DNA of 64,000 nucleotides from Pseudomonas cichorii (GTDB lineage: Bacteria; Pseudomonadota; Gammaproteobacteria; Pseudomonadales; Pseudomonadaceae): NCBI RefSeq assembly GCF_015471405.1, contig NZ_BLVZ01000015.1, forward strand, positions 62,001 through 126,000, written 5' to 3'. The position numbers and the translations under genes were made by a program. Positions 18,190 through 26,749 of this stretch are shown here, piece by piece. The notes beneath the pieces were generated by a model, which worked only from the letters and a program-made list of their open reading frames with translations, searched no databases and had not been told where the DNA came from. The stretch's first letter is position 1. Every line of letters begins with the position of its first letter.

Positions 18190-18865
18190 ACTCGCCCCCC
18201 TTCTGCTTTCCGCCCTGATACTTGGCCTGCTGGGCGGCGGTCATTGCCTGGGCATGTGTGGAGGCCTGATGGGCGCCTTGACCCTGGCCATCCCCAAGGA
18301 GCAACGCAGTCGCCGCTTTCGCCTGTTAATGGCCTACAACCTGGGGCGCATCTTCAGCTATGCCAGCGCAGGCCTGTTACTCGGGCTGGCAGGCTGGGCC
18401 GTTGCCAACAGCCCGCTGGCCATGGCAATGCGGGTCATCGCCGCCCTGCTGCTGATTGCCATGGGCCTGTATCTCGCGGGGTGGTGGAGCGGCCTGACAC
18501 GCATCGAACGCCTGGGGCGCGGCCTTTGGCGCCACATTCAACCCGTTGCGACCCGCCTGCTACCAGTATCGAGCCTGCCACGCGCCTTGCTGCTGGGCGC
18601 ACTGTGGGGCTGGCTGCCTTGCGGGCTGGTCTACAGCACACTGCTGTGGTCGGCCAGCCAGGGCAATGCCATCGATAGCGCCTTGCTCATGCTCGCCTTC
18701 GGCCTTGGGACCTGGCCCGTGCTGCTCGCCACCGGGCTGGCCGCCGAACGCACCACGGCACTGCTGCGCAAACGCGGTATTCGCATGGCCGGTGGCCTGC
18801 TGGTGATCCTGTTCGGCCTGTGGACCCTGCCCGGCCCCCATCAGCACTGGCTCATGGGGCATTGA
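18182..18865 (+). CDS. TauE/SafE (UreH-like) family membrane protein in the ccoGHIS operon
   Basis: A 227-residue polytopic membrane protein with about six helices. It carries the family signature GGGHCLGMCGGLMGAL near residues 18-33 with two cysteines and a histidine, and a second half GALWGWLPCGLVYSTL. This arrangement is the sulfite exporter TauE/SafE-like group commonly placed behind ccoS in Pseudomonas. The cysteine/histidine-rich helices and the location suggest metal, probably copper, handling during cbb3 maturation; that is inferred. The start overlaps ccoS by 8 bases. Confidence 0.85.
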   Translation: MLELAPLLLSALILGLLGGGHCLGMCGGLMGALTLAIPKEQRSRRFRLLMAYNLGRIFSYASAGLLLGLAGWAVANSPLAMAMRVIAALLLIAMGLYLAGWWSGLTRIERLGRGLWRHIQPVATRLLPVSSLPRALLLGALWGWLPCGLVYSTLLWSASQGNAIDSALLMLAFGLGTWPVLLATGLAAERTTALLRKRGIRMAGGLLVILFGLWTLPGPHQHWLMGH

Positions 18866-18917
18866 GAATCTGTTTGCACATCGAGCAGACAGTTTCATGA
18901 CCACCCTCCGCGCGTAT

Positions 18918-18931
18918 TTGACGCACATCAA
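18918..18931. promoter_or_regulatory. Anr/Fnr box upstream of hemN
   Basis: TTGACGCACATCAA matches TTGAT-N4-ATCAA at nine of ten defined positions. It lies 65-78 bases before the hemN start, a normal place for activation. Anr control of hemN is known in Pseudomonas. Confidence 0.8.
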
Positions 18932-18995
18932 CACCCTTCCACAATCAGCTCCGTAGACTCACCTGCATTGCCAGCCTATCCGGGGGAATGCCCGC

Positions 18996-20378
18996 ATGCT
19001 CGACGCCATTCGTTGGGATTCAGATCTGATCCGCCGCTACGACCTGGCAGGACCGCGCTACACGTCCTACCCAACCGCAGTGCAATTTCACACACAAGTC
19101 GGTGCCTTCGACCTGCTTCATGCCCTGCGTGACAGCCGCAAGGCCCTGCGTCCTCTATCGCTGTACGTTCATATCCCGTTCTGCGCGAACATCTGCTACT
19201 ACTGCGCCTGCAACAAAGTCGTCACCAAGGATCGTGGTCGCGCCCACACTTATCTGCAACGGCTCGAACAGGAAATCCAGATGCTGGCCAGCCATCTCGC
19301 TCCCGGTCAGATGGTCGAGCAACTGCACTTTGGTGGCGGTACGCCGACCTTTCTCAGCCATGACGAACTGCGTCAGTTGATGGCGAAACTGCGCACGCAT
19401 TTCAACCTGCTCGATGACGACTCCGGCGACTACGGCATAGAGATCGACCCTCGCGAAGCCGACTGGTCCACCATGGGTCTGCTGCGTGAGCTGGGTTTCA
19501 ACCGTGTCAGCCTGGGAGTGCAGGACCTGGACCCGGCCGTCCAGCGTGCCGTCAATCGCCTGCAAAGCCTGGAAGAAACCCGTGCCATCGTCGAAGCCGC
19601 ACGCACCCTGCAATTTCGCTCGGTGAATATCGACCTGATCTACGGGCTGCCCAAGCAATCCCTCGAAGCCTTTACCCATACCGTCAACGAAATCATCAGC
19701 CTGCAACCCGATCGCTTGTCGGTGTTCAACTACGCCCACTTGCCCGAGCGTTTCATGCCCCAGCGGCGCATCGATAACGCCGACCTGCCCAGCCCGGAAA
19801 CCAAGTTGCTGATGCTGGAACGCACCATCGAGCAACTGACCAAGGCCGGTTATCGCTATATCGGCATGGACCATTTCGCCCTGCCCGATGACGAACTGGC
19901 CGTCGCCCAGGAAGAACTGACCCTGCAACGCAACTTTCAGGGTTACACCACCCACGGCCATTGCGATCTGATTGGCCTGGGCGTCTCGGCGATCAGCCAG
20001 ATCGGTGATCTGTATTGCCAGAACAGCAGCGACTTGAACGACTATCAGGGACTGCTGGCCAGCGACCAACTGGCAACCAAGCGAGGGCTGGTCTGCATAG
20101 AAGATGACCGGATCAGACGCGCCGTGATCCAGCAACTGATCTGCCATTTCGACCTCGATTTCAGCGAGATCGAAACAGCCTTCAACATCGAATTCAGAAG
20201 CTACTTCGATGAGCAGTGGCCGCAGTTGGCGGAAATGGCAAAGGACGGGCTGATCGAGCTGGGCACAAGCGGCATCAACATCCTGCCAGCCGGTCGTCTG
20301 CTGGTGCGTTCGGTGTGCATGGTGTTCGACAACTATTTGAACCAGCAGAACCGTCAGCGGTTTTCGCGGGTGATATGA
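18996..20378 (+). CDS. hemN: Oxygen-independent coproporphyrinogen III dehydrogenase
   Basis: A 460-residue radical-SAM enzyme that decarboxylates coproporphyrinogen III to protoporphyrinogen IX when oxygen is scarce, feeding haem synthesis. The N-terminus has the conserved YDLAGPRYTSYPTAVQF. The radical-SAM cluster motif is CANICYYCAC (C-x3-C-x2-C) in HIPFCANICYYC near residue 60-70, then LHFGGGTPTFL and GIEIDPRE follow. The full length matches HemN rather than the shorter HemW. GGGGGAATG provides a binding site before the ATG. It lies between the cco accessory operon and anr and has an Anr box. Confidence 0.96.
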   Translation: MLDAIRWDSDLIRRYDLAGPRYTSYPTAVQFHTQVGAFDLLHALRDSRKALRPLSLYVHIPFCANICYYCACNKVVTKDRGRAHTYLQRLEQEIQMLASHLAPGQMVEQLHFGGGTPTFLSHDELRQLMAKLRTHFNLLDDDSGDYGIEIDPREADWSTMGLLRELGFNRVSLGVQDLDPAVQRAVNRLQSLEETRAIVEAARTLQFRSVNIDLIYGLPKQSLEAFTHTVNEIISLQPDRLSVFNYAHLPERFMPQRRIDNADLPSPETKLLMLERTIEQLTKAGYRYIGMDHFALPDDELAVAQEELTLQRNFQGYTTHGHCDLIGLGVSAISQIGDLYCQNSSDLNDYQGLLASDQLATKRGLVCIEDDRIRRAVIQQLICHFDLDFSEIETAFNIEFRSYFDEQWPQLAEMAKDGLIELGTSGINILPAGRLLVRSVCMVFDNYLNQQNRQRFSRVI

Positions 20379-20392
20379 ACCGCCGTTGATGC

Positions 20393-20857
20393 TTACATCT
20401 TGGCCATCACCAGAATACCGGCCTTGATCTTGTCAGAATCGCTGGCATGCATCTGGTTCATAAGATTGGCCATGTCAGCGGTGGAATTGCTCACCTGCCG
20501 CTGCAACATGCCCAACACCGTTTGCAGGGCCGTGGCCTGGGTCTGGCGTTCGTCGTAAGTGAGGCTCTTGTCGTTGAGTACTTCCTGAATTCTCTCCAGG
20601 GTTTCCGCGATCTTTCTTTGCAGCTCGCGTATGGCCTTGAGAATTTTCTGGACCGATTCGGGAAGACCGCTTTGCTCGATATCCGAGTTTTTCGACGACG
20701 AAGACGCCGCGGCCTTGCCTGCACTCGATAAATCTACCTGAATGCCCTTCGTTTCCTTTACAGGTGCTACAGCTTCGGGCTGAACAGAAGCGACAGGTGT
20801 CTGGGCGGCAGGAGTGCGAATACTGATGGCGCCGATGATTGAGCCTGACAATGACAT
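20393..20857 (-). CDS. Hypothetical protein with coiled-coil C-terminal half
   Basis: A 154-residue protein of unknown function. I choose the ATG at 20857 (MSLSGSIIGAISIRTP) with an AGG upstream; an in-frame start at 20941 would add 28 unlikely residues. Residues 10-65 are low complexity, rich in Ala, Pro, Ser and Thr. Residues 65-120 (VQKILKAIRELQRKIAETL) have heptad spacing of a coiled coil, followed by a Met/Gln-rich helix. No signal peptide. It is divergent from anr and convergent with hemN. Similar small proteins occur at this place in the P. syringae group, from memory. Confidence 0.65.
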   Translation of the reverse strand: MSLSGSIIGAISIRTPAAQTPVASVQPEAVAPVKETKGIQVDLSSAGKAAASSSSKNSDIEQSGLPESVQKILKAIRELQRKIAETLERIQEVLNDKSLTYDERQTQATALQTVLGMLQRQVSNSTADMANLMNQMHASDSDKIKAGILVMAKM

Positions 20858-21008
20858 GGCAAGACCTGCTTGAAGTTTAAAACCGTGTAAGTTTATCGAC
20901 ACATTTGAAATAACCTTGATACCAGAGAACACTTTGCACACTGGTCTAAGCCACTGTGCGTGAGTTACCCTTACGACCTATGTGTGATTTCCCACAAGGA
21001 ATTAAGTG

Positions 21009-21743
21009 ATGTCCGAGCCAGTCAAAGTGCGTGCTCACAGCCAGGCCCATTGCAAGGACTGTAGCCTCGCGCCGCTCTGTCTGCCGCTGTCGTTGAACCT
21101 GGAAGACATGGATGCCCTCGACGAGATCGTCAAACGTGGTCGCCCGATGAAAAAGGGCGAATTCCTGTTTCGCCAGGGCGATACCTTCTCCTCTGTCTAT
21201 GCCGTGCGTTCCGGCGCCCTGAAAACCTTCAGTATCAGTGACGCCGGTGAAGAACAGCTCACCGGCTTCCACCTGCCCAGCGAACTGGTCGGCATGTCCG
21301 GGATGGACTCCGAGGCTTATCCGGTGTCGGCCCAGGCACTGGAAACCACCTCAGTGTGCGAGATCCCCTTCGAGCGCCTTGACGAGTTGTCCGTACAGCT
21401 TCCACAGCTGCGTCGGCAACTGATGCGTGTCATGAGCCGTGAGATCCGCGACGACCAGCAAATGATGCTGCTGCTGTCGAAAAAGACCGCTGACGAGCGT
21501 ATCGCGACCTTCCTGATCAACCTTTCGGCACGCTTCCGGGCACGCGGCTTCTCGGCCAATCAGTTCCGCCTGAGCATGTCCCGCAACGAGATCGGCAATC
21601 ACCTGGGCCTGGCCGTGGAAACCGTATCCCGCGTGTTTACCCGCTTCCAGCAGAACCAGCTGATTGCAGCCGAAGGCAAGGAAATCCATATCCTGGACCC
21701 GATCCAGCTCTGTGCCCTGGCTGGCGGGGCAATGGAAAGTTGA
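21009..21743 (+). CDS. anr: Oxygen-sensing transcriptional regulator Anr (Fnr family)
   Basis: A 244-residue Crp/Fnr-family regulator. The oxygen-labile 4Fe-4S cluster ligands are present: the N-terminal C-x2-C-x5-C in HCKDCSLAPLC and a later cysteine in TTSVCEIPF. A cyclic-nucleotide-binding-type beta-roll fills the middle, and the C-terminal helix-turn-helix MSRNEIGNHLGLAVETVSR carries the Fnr recognition residues E-x-x-S-R. It would bind TTGAT-N4-ATCAA sites such as those seen before ccoG and hemN. The ATG at 21009 (MSEPVKV) with AAGGA upstream is preferred over the GTG three bases earlier. Confidence 0.96.
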   Translation: MSEPVKVRAHSQAHCKDCSLAPLCLPLSLNLEDMDALDEIVKRGRPMKKGEFLFRQGDTFSSVYAVRSGALKTFSISDAGEEQLTGFHLPSELVGMSGMDSEAYPVSAQALETTSVCEIPFERLDELSVQLPQLRRQLMRVMSREIRDDQQMMLLLSKKTADERIATFLINLSARFRARGFSANQFRLSMSRNEIGNHLGLAVETVSRVFTRFQQNQLIAAEGKEIHILDPIQLCALAGGAMES

Positions 21744-21750
21744 AACGTGC

Positions 21751-21798
21751 GATCCGGGGCTGGTCGGCTTAAACTACCGGCCAAACTCGCCCCGGATC
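21751..21798. repeat. Long hairpin between anr and apt
   Basis: GATCCGGGGCTGGTCGG at 21751-21767 pairs with CCGGCCAAACTC-interrupted 21777-21798: outer arms GATCCGGGGC/GCCCCGGATC are perfect and inner TGGTCGG/CCGGCCA has one wobble. It starts 8 bases after anr and ends 8 bases before the apt ATG, so it may both terminate anr and shape the apt leader. No T-run follows. Confidence 0.6.
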
Positions 21799-21805
21799 AT
21801 ACGCA

Positions 21806-22354
21806 ATGATTTTCGATGAATTGAGCTTCAAATCCCTGATTCGCCCGGTCGTAGACTTCCCCAAGCCCGGCGTAGTCTTTCGCGACATCACCCCGCTCTT
21901 CCAGTCGCCCAAGGCCACCCGCCAAGTGATCGACAGCTTCGTGCAGCGTTATATCGATGCCGACTTCAGCCATGTCGGCGTCATGGACGCCCGTGGTTTT
22001 CTGATCGGTTCGGTCGTGGCCTATGAACTGAACAAGCCGCTGATCCTGTTCCGCAAGCAAGGCAAACTGCCGGCTGACGTACTCTCAGAGGCGTATCAGA
22101 CCGAATACGGCGAAGCCTACCTGGAAGTACACGCCGACAGCCTGTGCGATGGCGACTCAGTGGTGATGTTCGATGACTTGATCGCCACGGGCGGCACTCT
22201 GATTGCAGCCGCGAACCTGATCCGCCGCATGGGTGCGCACATCCACGAAGCCGCAGCGATCATCGACCTGCCGGAACTGGGTGGTTCTCAGCGTCTGGTA
22301 GACATGAATATCCCGACCTTCTGCCTGACCAACTTTGCGTTGAACGAGCAGTAA
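21806..22354 (+). CDS. apt: Adenine phosphoribosyltransferase
   Basis: A 182-residue purine salvage enzyme making AMP from adenine and PRPP in the cytoplasm. It has the family N-terminal pattern (IRPVVDFPKPGVVFRDITPLF), the GFLIGSVVAYEL region and the PRPP-binding loop VVMFDDLIATGGTLIAA near residues 120-136. Length is normal. The start ATG is preceded by a stable hairpin that could affect translation. A REP-type hairpin follows the stop. Confidence 0.96.
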   Translation: MIFDELSFKSLIRPVVDFPKPGVVFRDITPLFQSPKATRQVIDSFVQRYIDADFSHVGVMDARGFLIGSVVAYELNKPLILFRKQGKLPADVLSEAYQTEYGEAYLEVHADSLCDGDSVVMFDDLIATGGTLIAAANLIRRMGAHIHEAAAIIDLPELGGSQRLVDMNIPTFCLTNFALNEQ

Positions 22355-22358
22355 ACAG

Positions 22359-22407
22359 TCGCGGCCAAGGCCCCTCCTACATAATCCGTGGGGGGCCTTG
22401 GCCGCGA
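22359..22407. repeat. REP-type hairpin between apt and recR
   Basis: TCGCGGCCAAGGCCCC at 22359-22374 pairs perfectly with GGGGCCTTGGCCGCGA at 22392-22407. The same unit occurs singly at about 62350. It sits between the convergent apt and recR genes and may serve as a bidirectional terminator. Confidence 0.8.
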
Positions 22408-22415
22408 ACGACCTA

Positions 22416-23018
22416 TCACAGGGCTATCGGCTTGCGCCCTGCAAACGAATGGGCCAGTGTCCCGCCATCCACCAGATCCAGCTCGCCACCCAAGGGCACG
22501 CCATGGGCGATGCGTGAGGCGATCAGGCCTTTGTCGTTGAGCAACTGGGCAATGTAATGCGCTGTGGCTTCACCTTCCACTGTCGGGTTGGTGGCCAGAA
22601 TGACTTCAGTGAAAGTGCCCTGCTCGTTGATGCGTTCCAGCAATTGTGGAATGCCGATGGCTTCAGGCCCAAGACCATCGAGTGGCGACAAGTGCCCCTT
22701 GAGCACGAAGTAACGACCGCGATAGCCCGTCTGCTCGACTGCATAGACATCCGTCGGCCCTTCGACCACGCACAGCAGCGTGTCGTCGCGACGAGGGTCC
22801 GCGCATTGTGGGCACAGATCTTCTTCGGTCAGCGTGCGGCATGAGCGGCAGTGACCGACACCTTCCATGGCCTGACTCAATGCCAGCGCAAGACGAGAAC
22901 CGCCACTGCGATCACGCTCCAGCAACTGCAACGCCATGCGCTGAGCGGTTTTCTGACCGACACCCGGCAGGACGCGAAAGGCATCGATCAATTGGCGAAT
23001 CAGGGGGCTGAAGCTCAT
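22416..23018 (-). CDS. recR: Recombination mediator protein RecR
   Basis: A 200-residue protein of the RecFOR pathway that helps load RecA at gaps. It has the N-terminal helix-hairpin-helix (FRVLPGVGQKTAQRMALQLL), a four-cysteine zinc finger (CRSCRTLTEEDLCPQC near residues 57-72) and a Toprim domain (LCVVEGPTDVYAVEQTG, LATNPTVEGEATA). It is downstream of ybaB and dnaX on the same strand, the usual dnaX-ybaB-recR order, though a terminator and a REP element separate it from ybaB here. Confidence 0.96.
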   Translation of the reverse strand: MSFSPLIRQLIDAFRVLPGVGQKTAQRMALQLLERDRSGGSRLALALSQAMEGVGHCRSCRTLTEEDLCPQCADPRRDDTLLCVVEGPTDVYAVEQTGYRGRYFVLKGHLSPLDGLGPEAIGIPQLLERINEQGTFTEVILATNPTVEGEATAHYIAQLLNDKGLIASRIAHGVPLGGELDLVDGGTLAHSFAGRKPIAL

Positions 23019-23112
23019 GGAGAAAGGTCCGACGAAAACACAAGACGCGGTTTATACCCGCGCCTTGCAGTAAGCGTCAACCACACCTGCCACAGATGCC
23101 GTCCCGGGACTC

Positions 23113-23159
23113 TTCGCGAATGAATTCGCTCCCACAGCAGGAGCGAATTCATTCGCGAA
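23113..23159. repeat. REP-type palindrome between recR and ybaB
   Basis: Two perfect 20-base arms, TTCGCGAATGAATTCGCTCC at 23113-23132 and GGAGCGAATTCATTCGCGAA at 23140-23159, flank a 7-base loop. The same arm occurs once at about 62427. This is a common Pseudomonas REP unit in inverted orientation. Confidence 0.85.
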
Positions 23160-23167
23160 AGGCACGC

Positions 23168-23198
23168 AAAAAAATGCCAGGCACTGGGCCTGGCATTT
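23168..23198 (-). terminator. Rho-independent terminator after ybaB
   Basis: Read on the minus strand, AAATGCCAGG and CCTGGCATTT (23189-23198 and 23172-23181) pair across a 7-base loop and are followed by a run of T residues. It lies 21 bases after the ybaB stop. Confidence 0.85.
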
Positions 23199-23218
23199 AT
23201 CGGTACAGAGAGCCGGCC

Positions 23219-23545
23219 TTAGAAAGGCAGTTTCATGCCCGGCGGCAACTGCATGCCCGCAGTCATGCTGGCAGTCTTTTCCTGGCTGGCCTGCTCGATC
23301 TTGCGCACGGCGTCGTTGACGGCGGCGGCAACCAGGTCTTCCAGCACTTCCTTGTCTTCCTGCATCAGGCTGTCATCCAGAGTGATGCGCTTGACGTCAT
23401 GACGACCGGTCATCACCACGCTCACCAGGCCTGCGCCCGACTGGCCGGTCACTTCAGCATTGGCCAGTTCTTCCTGCATCTTGGCCATTTTTTCCTGCAT
23501 TTGCTGGGCCTGCTTCATCAGGCCAGCCATGCCACCTTTCATCAT
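23219..23545 (-). CDS. YbaB/EbfC family nucleoid-associated protein
   Basis: A 108-residue dimeric DNA-binding protein. The N-terminal helix MKGGMAGLMKQAQQMQEKMAKMQEELANAEVTG and the core SVVMTGRHDVKRITLDDSL fit YbaB/EbfC. It sits 61 bases after dnaX on the same strand, the standard arrangement. AGGAGATAT lies before the ATG. Confidence 0.94.
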   Translation of the reverse strand: MMKGGMAGLMKQAQQMQEKMAKMQEELANAEVTGQSGAGLVSVVMTGRHDVKRITLDDSLMQEDKEVLEDLVAAAVNDAVRKIEQASQEKTASMTAGMQLPPGMKLPF

Positions 23546-23606
23546 GGGATATCTCCTCGAAAATGGATGGTTCGTTTGCGCGACGCCACAAGCGTCGAGC
23601 CGTCAG

Positions 23607-25736
23607 TTAATGAGCCTGCGCTACGGGAGCGTCCACGGGCTTGATCGTATCCTCTCGAATCACTGCGCCAAACTGTTGCAACATCTGCTGGATGAACGGA
23701 TCAGCGTGAATCGAAGCCTCGGCCTGGCGCTGACGCTCGGCACGCAGGCGGGACGCGGCCTGGGCAGGTGTTTCCTGCTCGGGCTTGATCAGCTCGATAC
23801 TCAAATTGATCGTACGACCATGGAACTGGTTCAACGCTTCATTGAGACGGCGTTGTTGAGTCGAATTGAACAAGGCACTGTGAGCCGGGTCCAGGTGCAG
23901 CAGCCAGTTATCGCCTTCGGCCTTGATCAGCGTGCAGTTGGCGGCGATGCTGCCTGTCATGCCGGAGATAGGCAATTGCGGGAACATTTCCAGCCATTGC
24001 AGCGCAAGGCCCGTGGCCGGCATCGCGGCCGGTGCAGGCTCGGGTTCTGGCGCTTCGGCTTCGGTGACGCTTTCGTGGGCCAACTCATCGAGATAGCTAT
24101 AGGAAGCGGGATCGATATCGATATCCGGCTCCACATAGTCGTCATCCACAGGCGGCTCGTCGTCGCGATCCATCGGCGCAGACAGATACGCCGAGTCCGG
24201 GATGGCTTCAAGCATGCCCGGCGTGACCTGCTGCTCGGCAACCGGCTCGGGATGCTGGACCTGCGGCGCGTCCGGCACCGGGCTGGCAGGCTCGGGCGTT
24301 GGCATCGGGGTCAGCTCGGGCTGTTCGGCCACGGTTTCAAGCACCGGTTCGGGCTCTGGCTGCGCGACCGGCTCAGGCACGGGCTCGGCAACAGGCGCCT
24401 TGGGCTCGTTCCATGGCAGATCGATTTCCTCGACCGGCGCAGGTGGAGCTGCCTCTTGAACAGGCGGTGGCACTGGCACGGGCTTTTCAGCCACAGGCAC
24501 AGGCGCGACAACCGGTGCGGGCGCGGCTGCAACAGGCGCTACAGGCGCGACCGGTGCAACAGCAGTCGCACCAGCCACCGGAGGTCGGGAATCAACTGCG
24601 GCCTGGTTGATCCCCACTGGCTTTAGCGGCTGTCTCGGCGCATCGGCGCTCTCGGCAGGACGGAAGGCCAGCATTCGCAGCAGCACCATCTCAAAGCCGC
24701 CGCGAGGGTCAGGCGCCAGAGGAAGATCGCGACGTCCGATCAGGCCCATCTGGTAGTAAAACTGTACGTCCTCGGCAGGCAATGCCTGAGCCAGGGCCAA
24801 TACGCGGTCACGATCACCGTGGCCATTATCGACGCCCTCGGGCAACGCCTGGGCAATCGCCACACGATGCAGGACGTTAAGAATCTCCGACAGCACGCCA
24901 TTCCAGTCCGGCCCCTGCTCGGCCAGATGACGCACGGCCTCCAGCAGCCCGCGTGCATCGCCCTCAAGCAAGGCAGTCAGCACATCGAAAACCTGACCAT
25001 GATCCAGCGTGCCCAGCATCGCCCGCACATCGGCGGCCATGACCTTGCCTTCGCCGAAAGCAATGGCCTGATCGGTGAGGCTCATGGCATCGCGCATCGA
25101 ACCATCGGCTGCACGGCCCAACAGCCAGAGTGCGTCGTCCTCGAACGGCACATTCTCGACACCCAGCACATGGCTCAAGTGCTCGACGACGCGCTCGGGG
25201 GTCATGTTTTTCAGCGAAAACTGCAGGCAGCGCGACAGAATCGTGGCAGGCAGCTTCTGCGGGTCGGTGGTCGCCAGGATGAACTTGACGTAGGGCGGCG
25301 GCTCTTCAAGGGTTTTCAGCAGCGCGTTGAACGAGTGGCTGGACAGCATGTGTACTTCGTCGATCAGGTAGACCTTGAAGCGTCCGCGGCTCGGTGCGTA
25401 CTGGACGTTATCCAGCAACTCGCGGGTGTCCTCGACCTTGGTCCGGCTCGCGGCGTCGATCTCGATCAGGTCGACAAAACGACCCTCGTCGATTTCCTGA
25501 CAGACCGAACACGTGCCGCAAGGCGTTGAAGTAATGCCGGTTTCGCAGTTCAGGCACTTGGCGATGATCCGCGCAATGGTCGTCTTGCCGACGCCACGGG
25601 TGCCGGTGAACAGATAGGCATGGTGCAACCGCTGGCTGTCCAGCGCATTGATCAGGGCCTTCAGCACATGAGTCTGGCCGACCATTTCGCGGAACGAGCG
25701 CGGACGCCATTTACGTGCAAGAACCTGATAACTCAT
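23607..25736 (-). CDS. dnaX: DNA polymerase III subunit gamma/tau
   Basis: The 709-residue clamp-loader ATPase of the replisome. The start is MSYQVLARKWRPRSF at 25736. Residues about 45-52 hold Walker A (GTRGVGKTT); a four-cysteine zinc module (CLNCETGITSTPCGTCSVC) follows, then Walker B (YLIDEVHMLS) and the SRC sensor (LSRCLQF). Residues about 365-560 are a Pro/Ala/Val/Glu-rich linker (APVAPVAPVAAAPAPVVAPV) before the tau C-terminal domain that binds polymerase alpha and DnaB. No obvious A/G slippery site for a shorter gamma product was seen. Confidence 0.95.
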   Translation of the reverse strand: MSYQVLARKWRPRSFREMVGQTHVLKALINALDSQRLHHAYLFTGTRGVGKTTIARIIAKCLNCETGITSTPCGTCSVCQEIDEGRFVDLIEIDAASRTKVEDTRELLDNVQYAPSRGRFKVYLIDEVHMLSSHSFNALLKTLEEPPPYVKFILATTDPQKLPATILSRCLQFSLKNMTPERVVEHLSHVLGVENVPFEDDALWLLGRAADGSMRDAMSLTDQAIAFGEGKVMAADVRAMLGTLDHGQVFDVLTALLEGDARGLLEAVRHLAEQGPDWNGVLSEILNVLHRVAIAQALPEGVDNGHGDRDRVLALAQALPAEDVQFYYQMGLIGRRDLPLAPDPRGGFEMVLLRMLAFRPAESADAPRQPLKPVGINQAAVDSRPPVAGATAVAPVAPVAPVAAAPAPVVAPVPVAEKPVPVPPPVQEAAPPAPVEEIDLPWNEPKAPVAEPVPEPVAQPEPEPVLETVAEQPELTPMPTPEPASPVPDAPQVQHPEPVAEQQVTPGMLEAIPDSAYLSAPMDRDDEPPVDDDYVEPDIDIDPASYSYLDELAHESVTEAEAPEPEPAPAAMPATGLALQWLEMFPQLPISGMTGSIAANCTLIKAEGDNWLLHLDPAHSALFNSTQQRRLNEALNQFHGRTINLSIELIKPEQETPAQAASRLRAERQRQAEASIHADPFIQQMLQQFGAVIREDTIKPVDAPVAQAH

Positions 25737-25887
25737 TGAAAACCGTCGCAACTGGGAAGCGGAAGACCGCTAATGCTAGCGGAGCAAGGGCAAAATTGCA
25801 TCTGGTGTCCCAGGTTAATCTGACTAAGCTGAACAAATGAATGCATCAAGACCTCTATAAAGGCCCTATGTAGTAGAGAGGCCCTGC

Positions 25888-26640
25888 ATGCGCCGAAGTC
25901 CGATCATGGTGATCGCTCTCCTCTTATTCAGCCCGTTCAGCGTTGCCGCCGAAGCACCGCTGCGCTTTTCCGTAGCCGAAAGCTGGTCAATGCCCTTGAT
26001 TCGCATTGAAAACCACCAGCCCACTTCCGGCATTCTGTTCGACATCATGCAGAGCCTGGCCCGTCAGGTGGGACGTAGTGCCGAGTACCACGTGCTGCCG
26101 CGCCTGCGTGTCCAGCCGGCACTGGATCGCGGCGAAGTGGATATCCGCTGCTACACCGCCCAGGCCTGGGTGCCGAACCTGTCGGGGGATTATCTCTGGA
26201 GCCTGCCGATCCTGTATCAGCGCGATTTGCTGATCGCATCGGCTGAAACCGCTGCCGGGCCTTACCCGGATCAGTTCGATCACGAAACCATCGGCACCGT
26301 ACTCGGCTACAACTACCCGACCATGGAGCATCTGTTCGACAACCACAAACTGGTCCGCGAAGACGCACGCAGCCAGGAGCACGCGCTGCGCAAACTCATC
26401 GCGGGCCGCTACAACTATGCCATCGCCAGCCAGTTGATCATGGACTGGATCAATCGCGACCTGCCCGACCACAAACGCCTGAAGGCCGTTTCACTGATCA
26501 GTGAACAGCCCGCGGGCTGCATCGTGCGCAATGACCCCGACATCCCCGTACAGAAAATCCTCCGCACACTGGTGCGCATGCAAGTCTCCGGCGAGATCCA
26601 GCAGATCATCGATCGCTATACCGCGCCGCGCGCTCCATGA
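25888..26640 (+). CDS. Periplasmic substrate-binding protein, family 3-like
   Basis: A 250-residue exported protein. Residues 1-21 form a signal peptide (RRSPIMVIALLLFSPFSVAA, cleavage near AEA). The mature part has the two-lobe periplasmic-binding fold of family 3 (GILFDIMQSLARQVGR, RGEVDIRCYTAQAW, IGTVLGYNYPTMEHL, IAGRYNYAIASQLI). No transporter genes adjoin it, so it may be an orphan sensor-like or scavenging protein. It is divergent from dnaX. Confidence 0.8.
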   Translation: MRRSPIMVIALLLFSPFSVAAEAPLRFSVAESWSMPLIRIENHQPTSGILFDIMQSLARQVGRSAEYHVLPRLRVQPALDRGEVDIRCYTAQAWVPNLSGDYLWSLPILYQRDLLIASAETAAGPYPDQFDHETIGTVLGYNYPTMEHLFDNHKLVREDARSQEHALRKLIAGRYNYAIASQLIMDWINRDLPDHKRLKAVSLISEQPAGCIVRNDPDIPVQKILRTLVRMQVSGEIQQIIDRYTAPRAP

Positions 26641-26749
26641 AGAATCGTCTACCCTGCTTGCGGCACTCATTCCTGTAGCAATATCGTCATATAGCCTCGA
26701 TACGCTCACGGAAATCTTTAGTAACAATTAAAGCGAGCAGGTAATCCGC

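Noticed and set aside
23460..24626. Plus-strand frame opposite dnaX and ybaB
   Set aside because: Arg/His/Leu-rich shadow of the Pro/Ala-rich linker of DnaX.
23607..25736. Programmed frameshift in dnaX
   Set aside because: No A6G-like slippery site or suitable hairpin was seen in the expected region.
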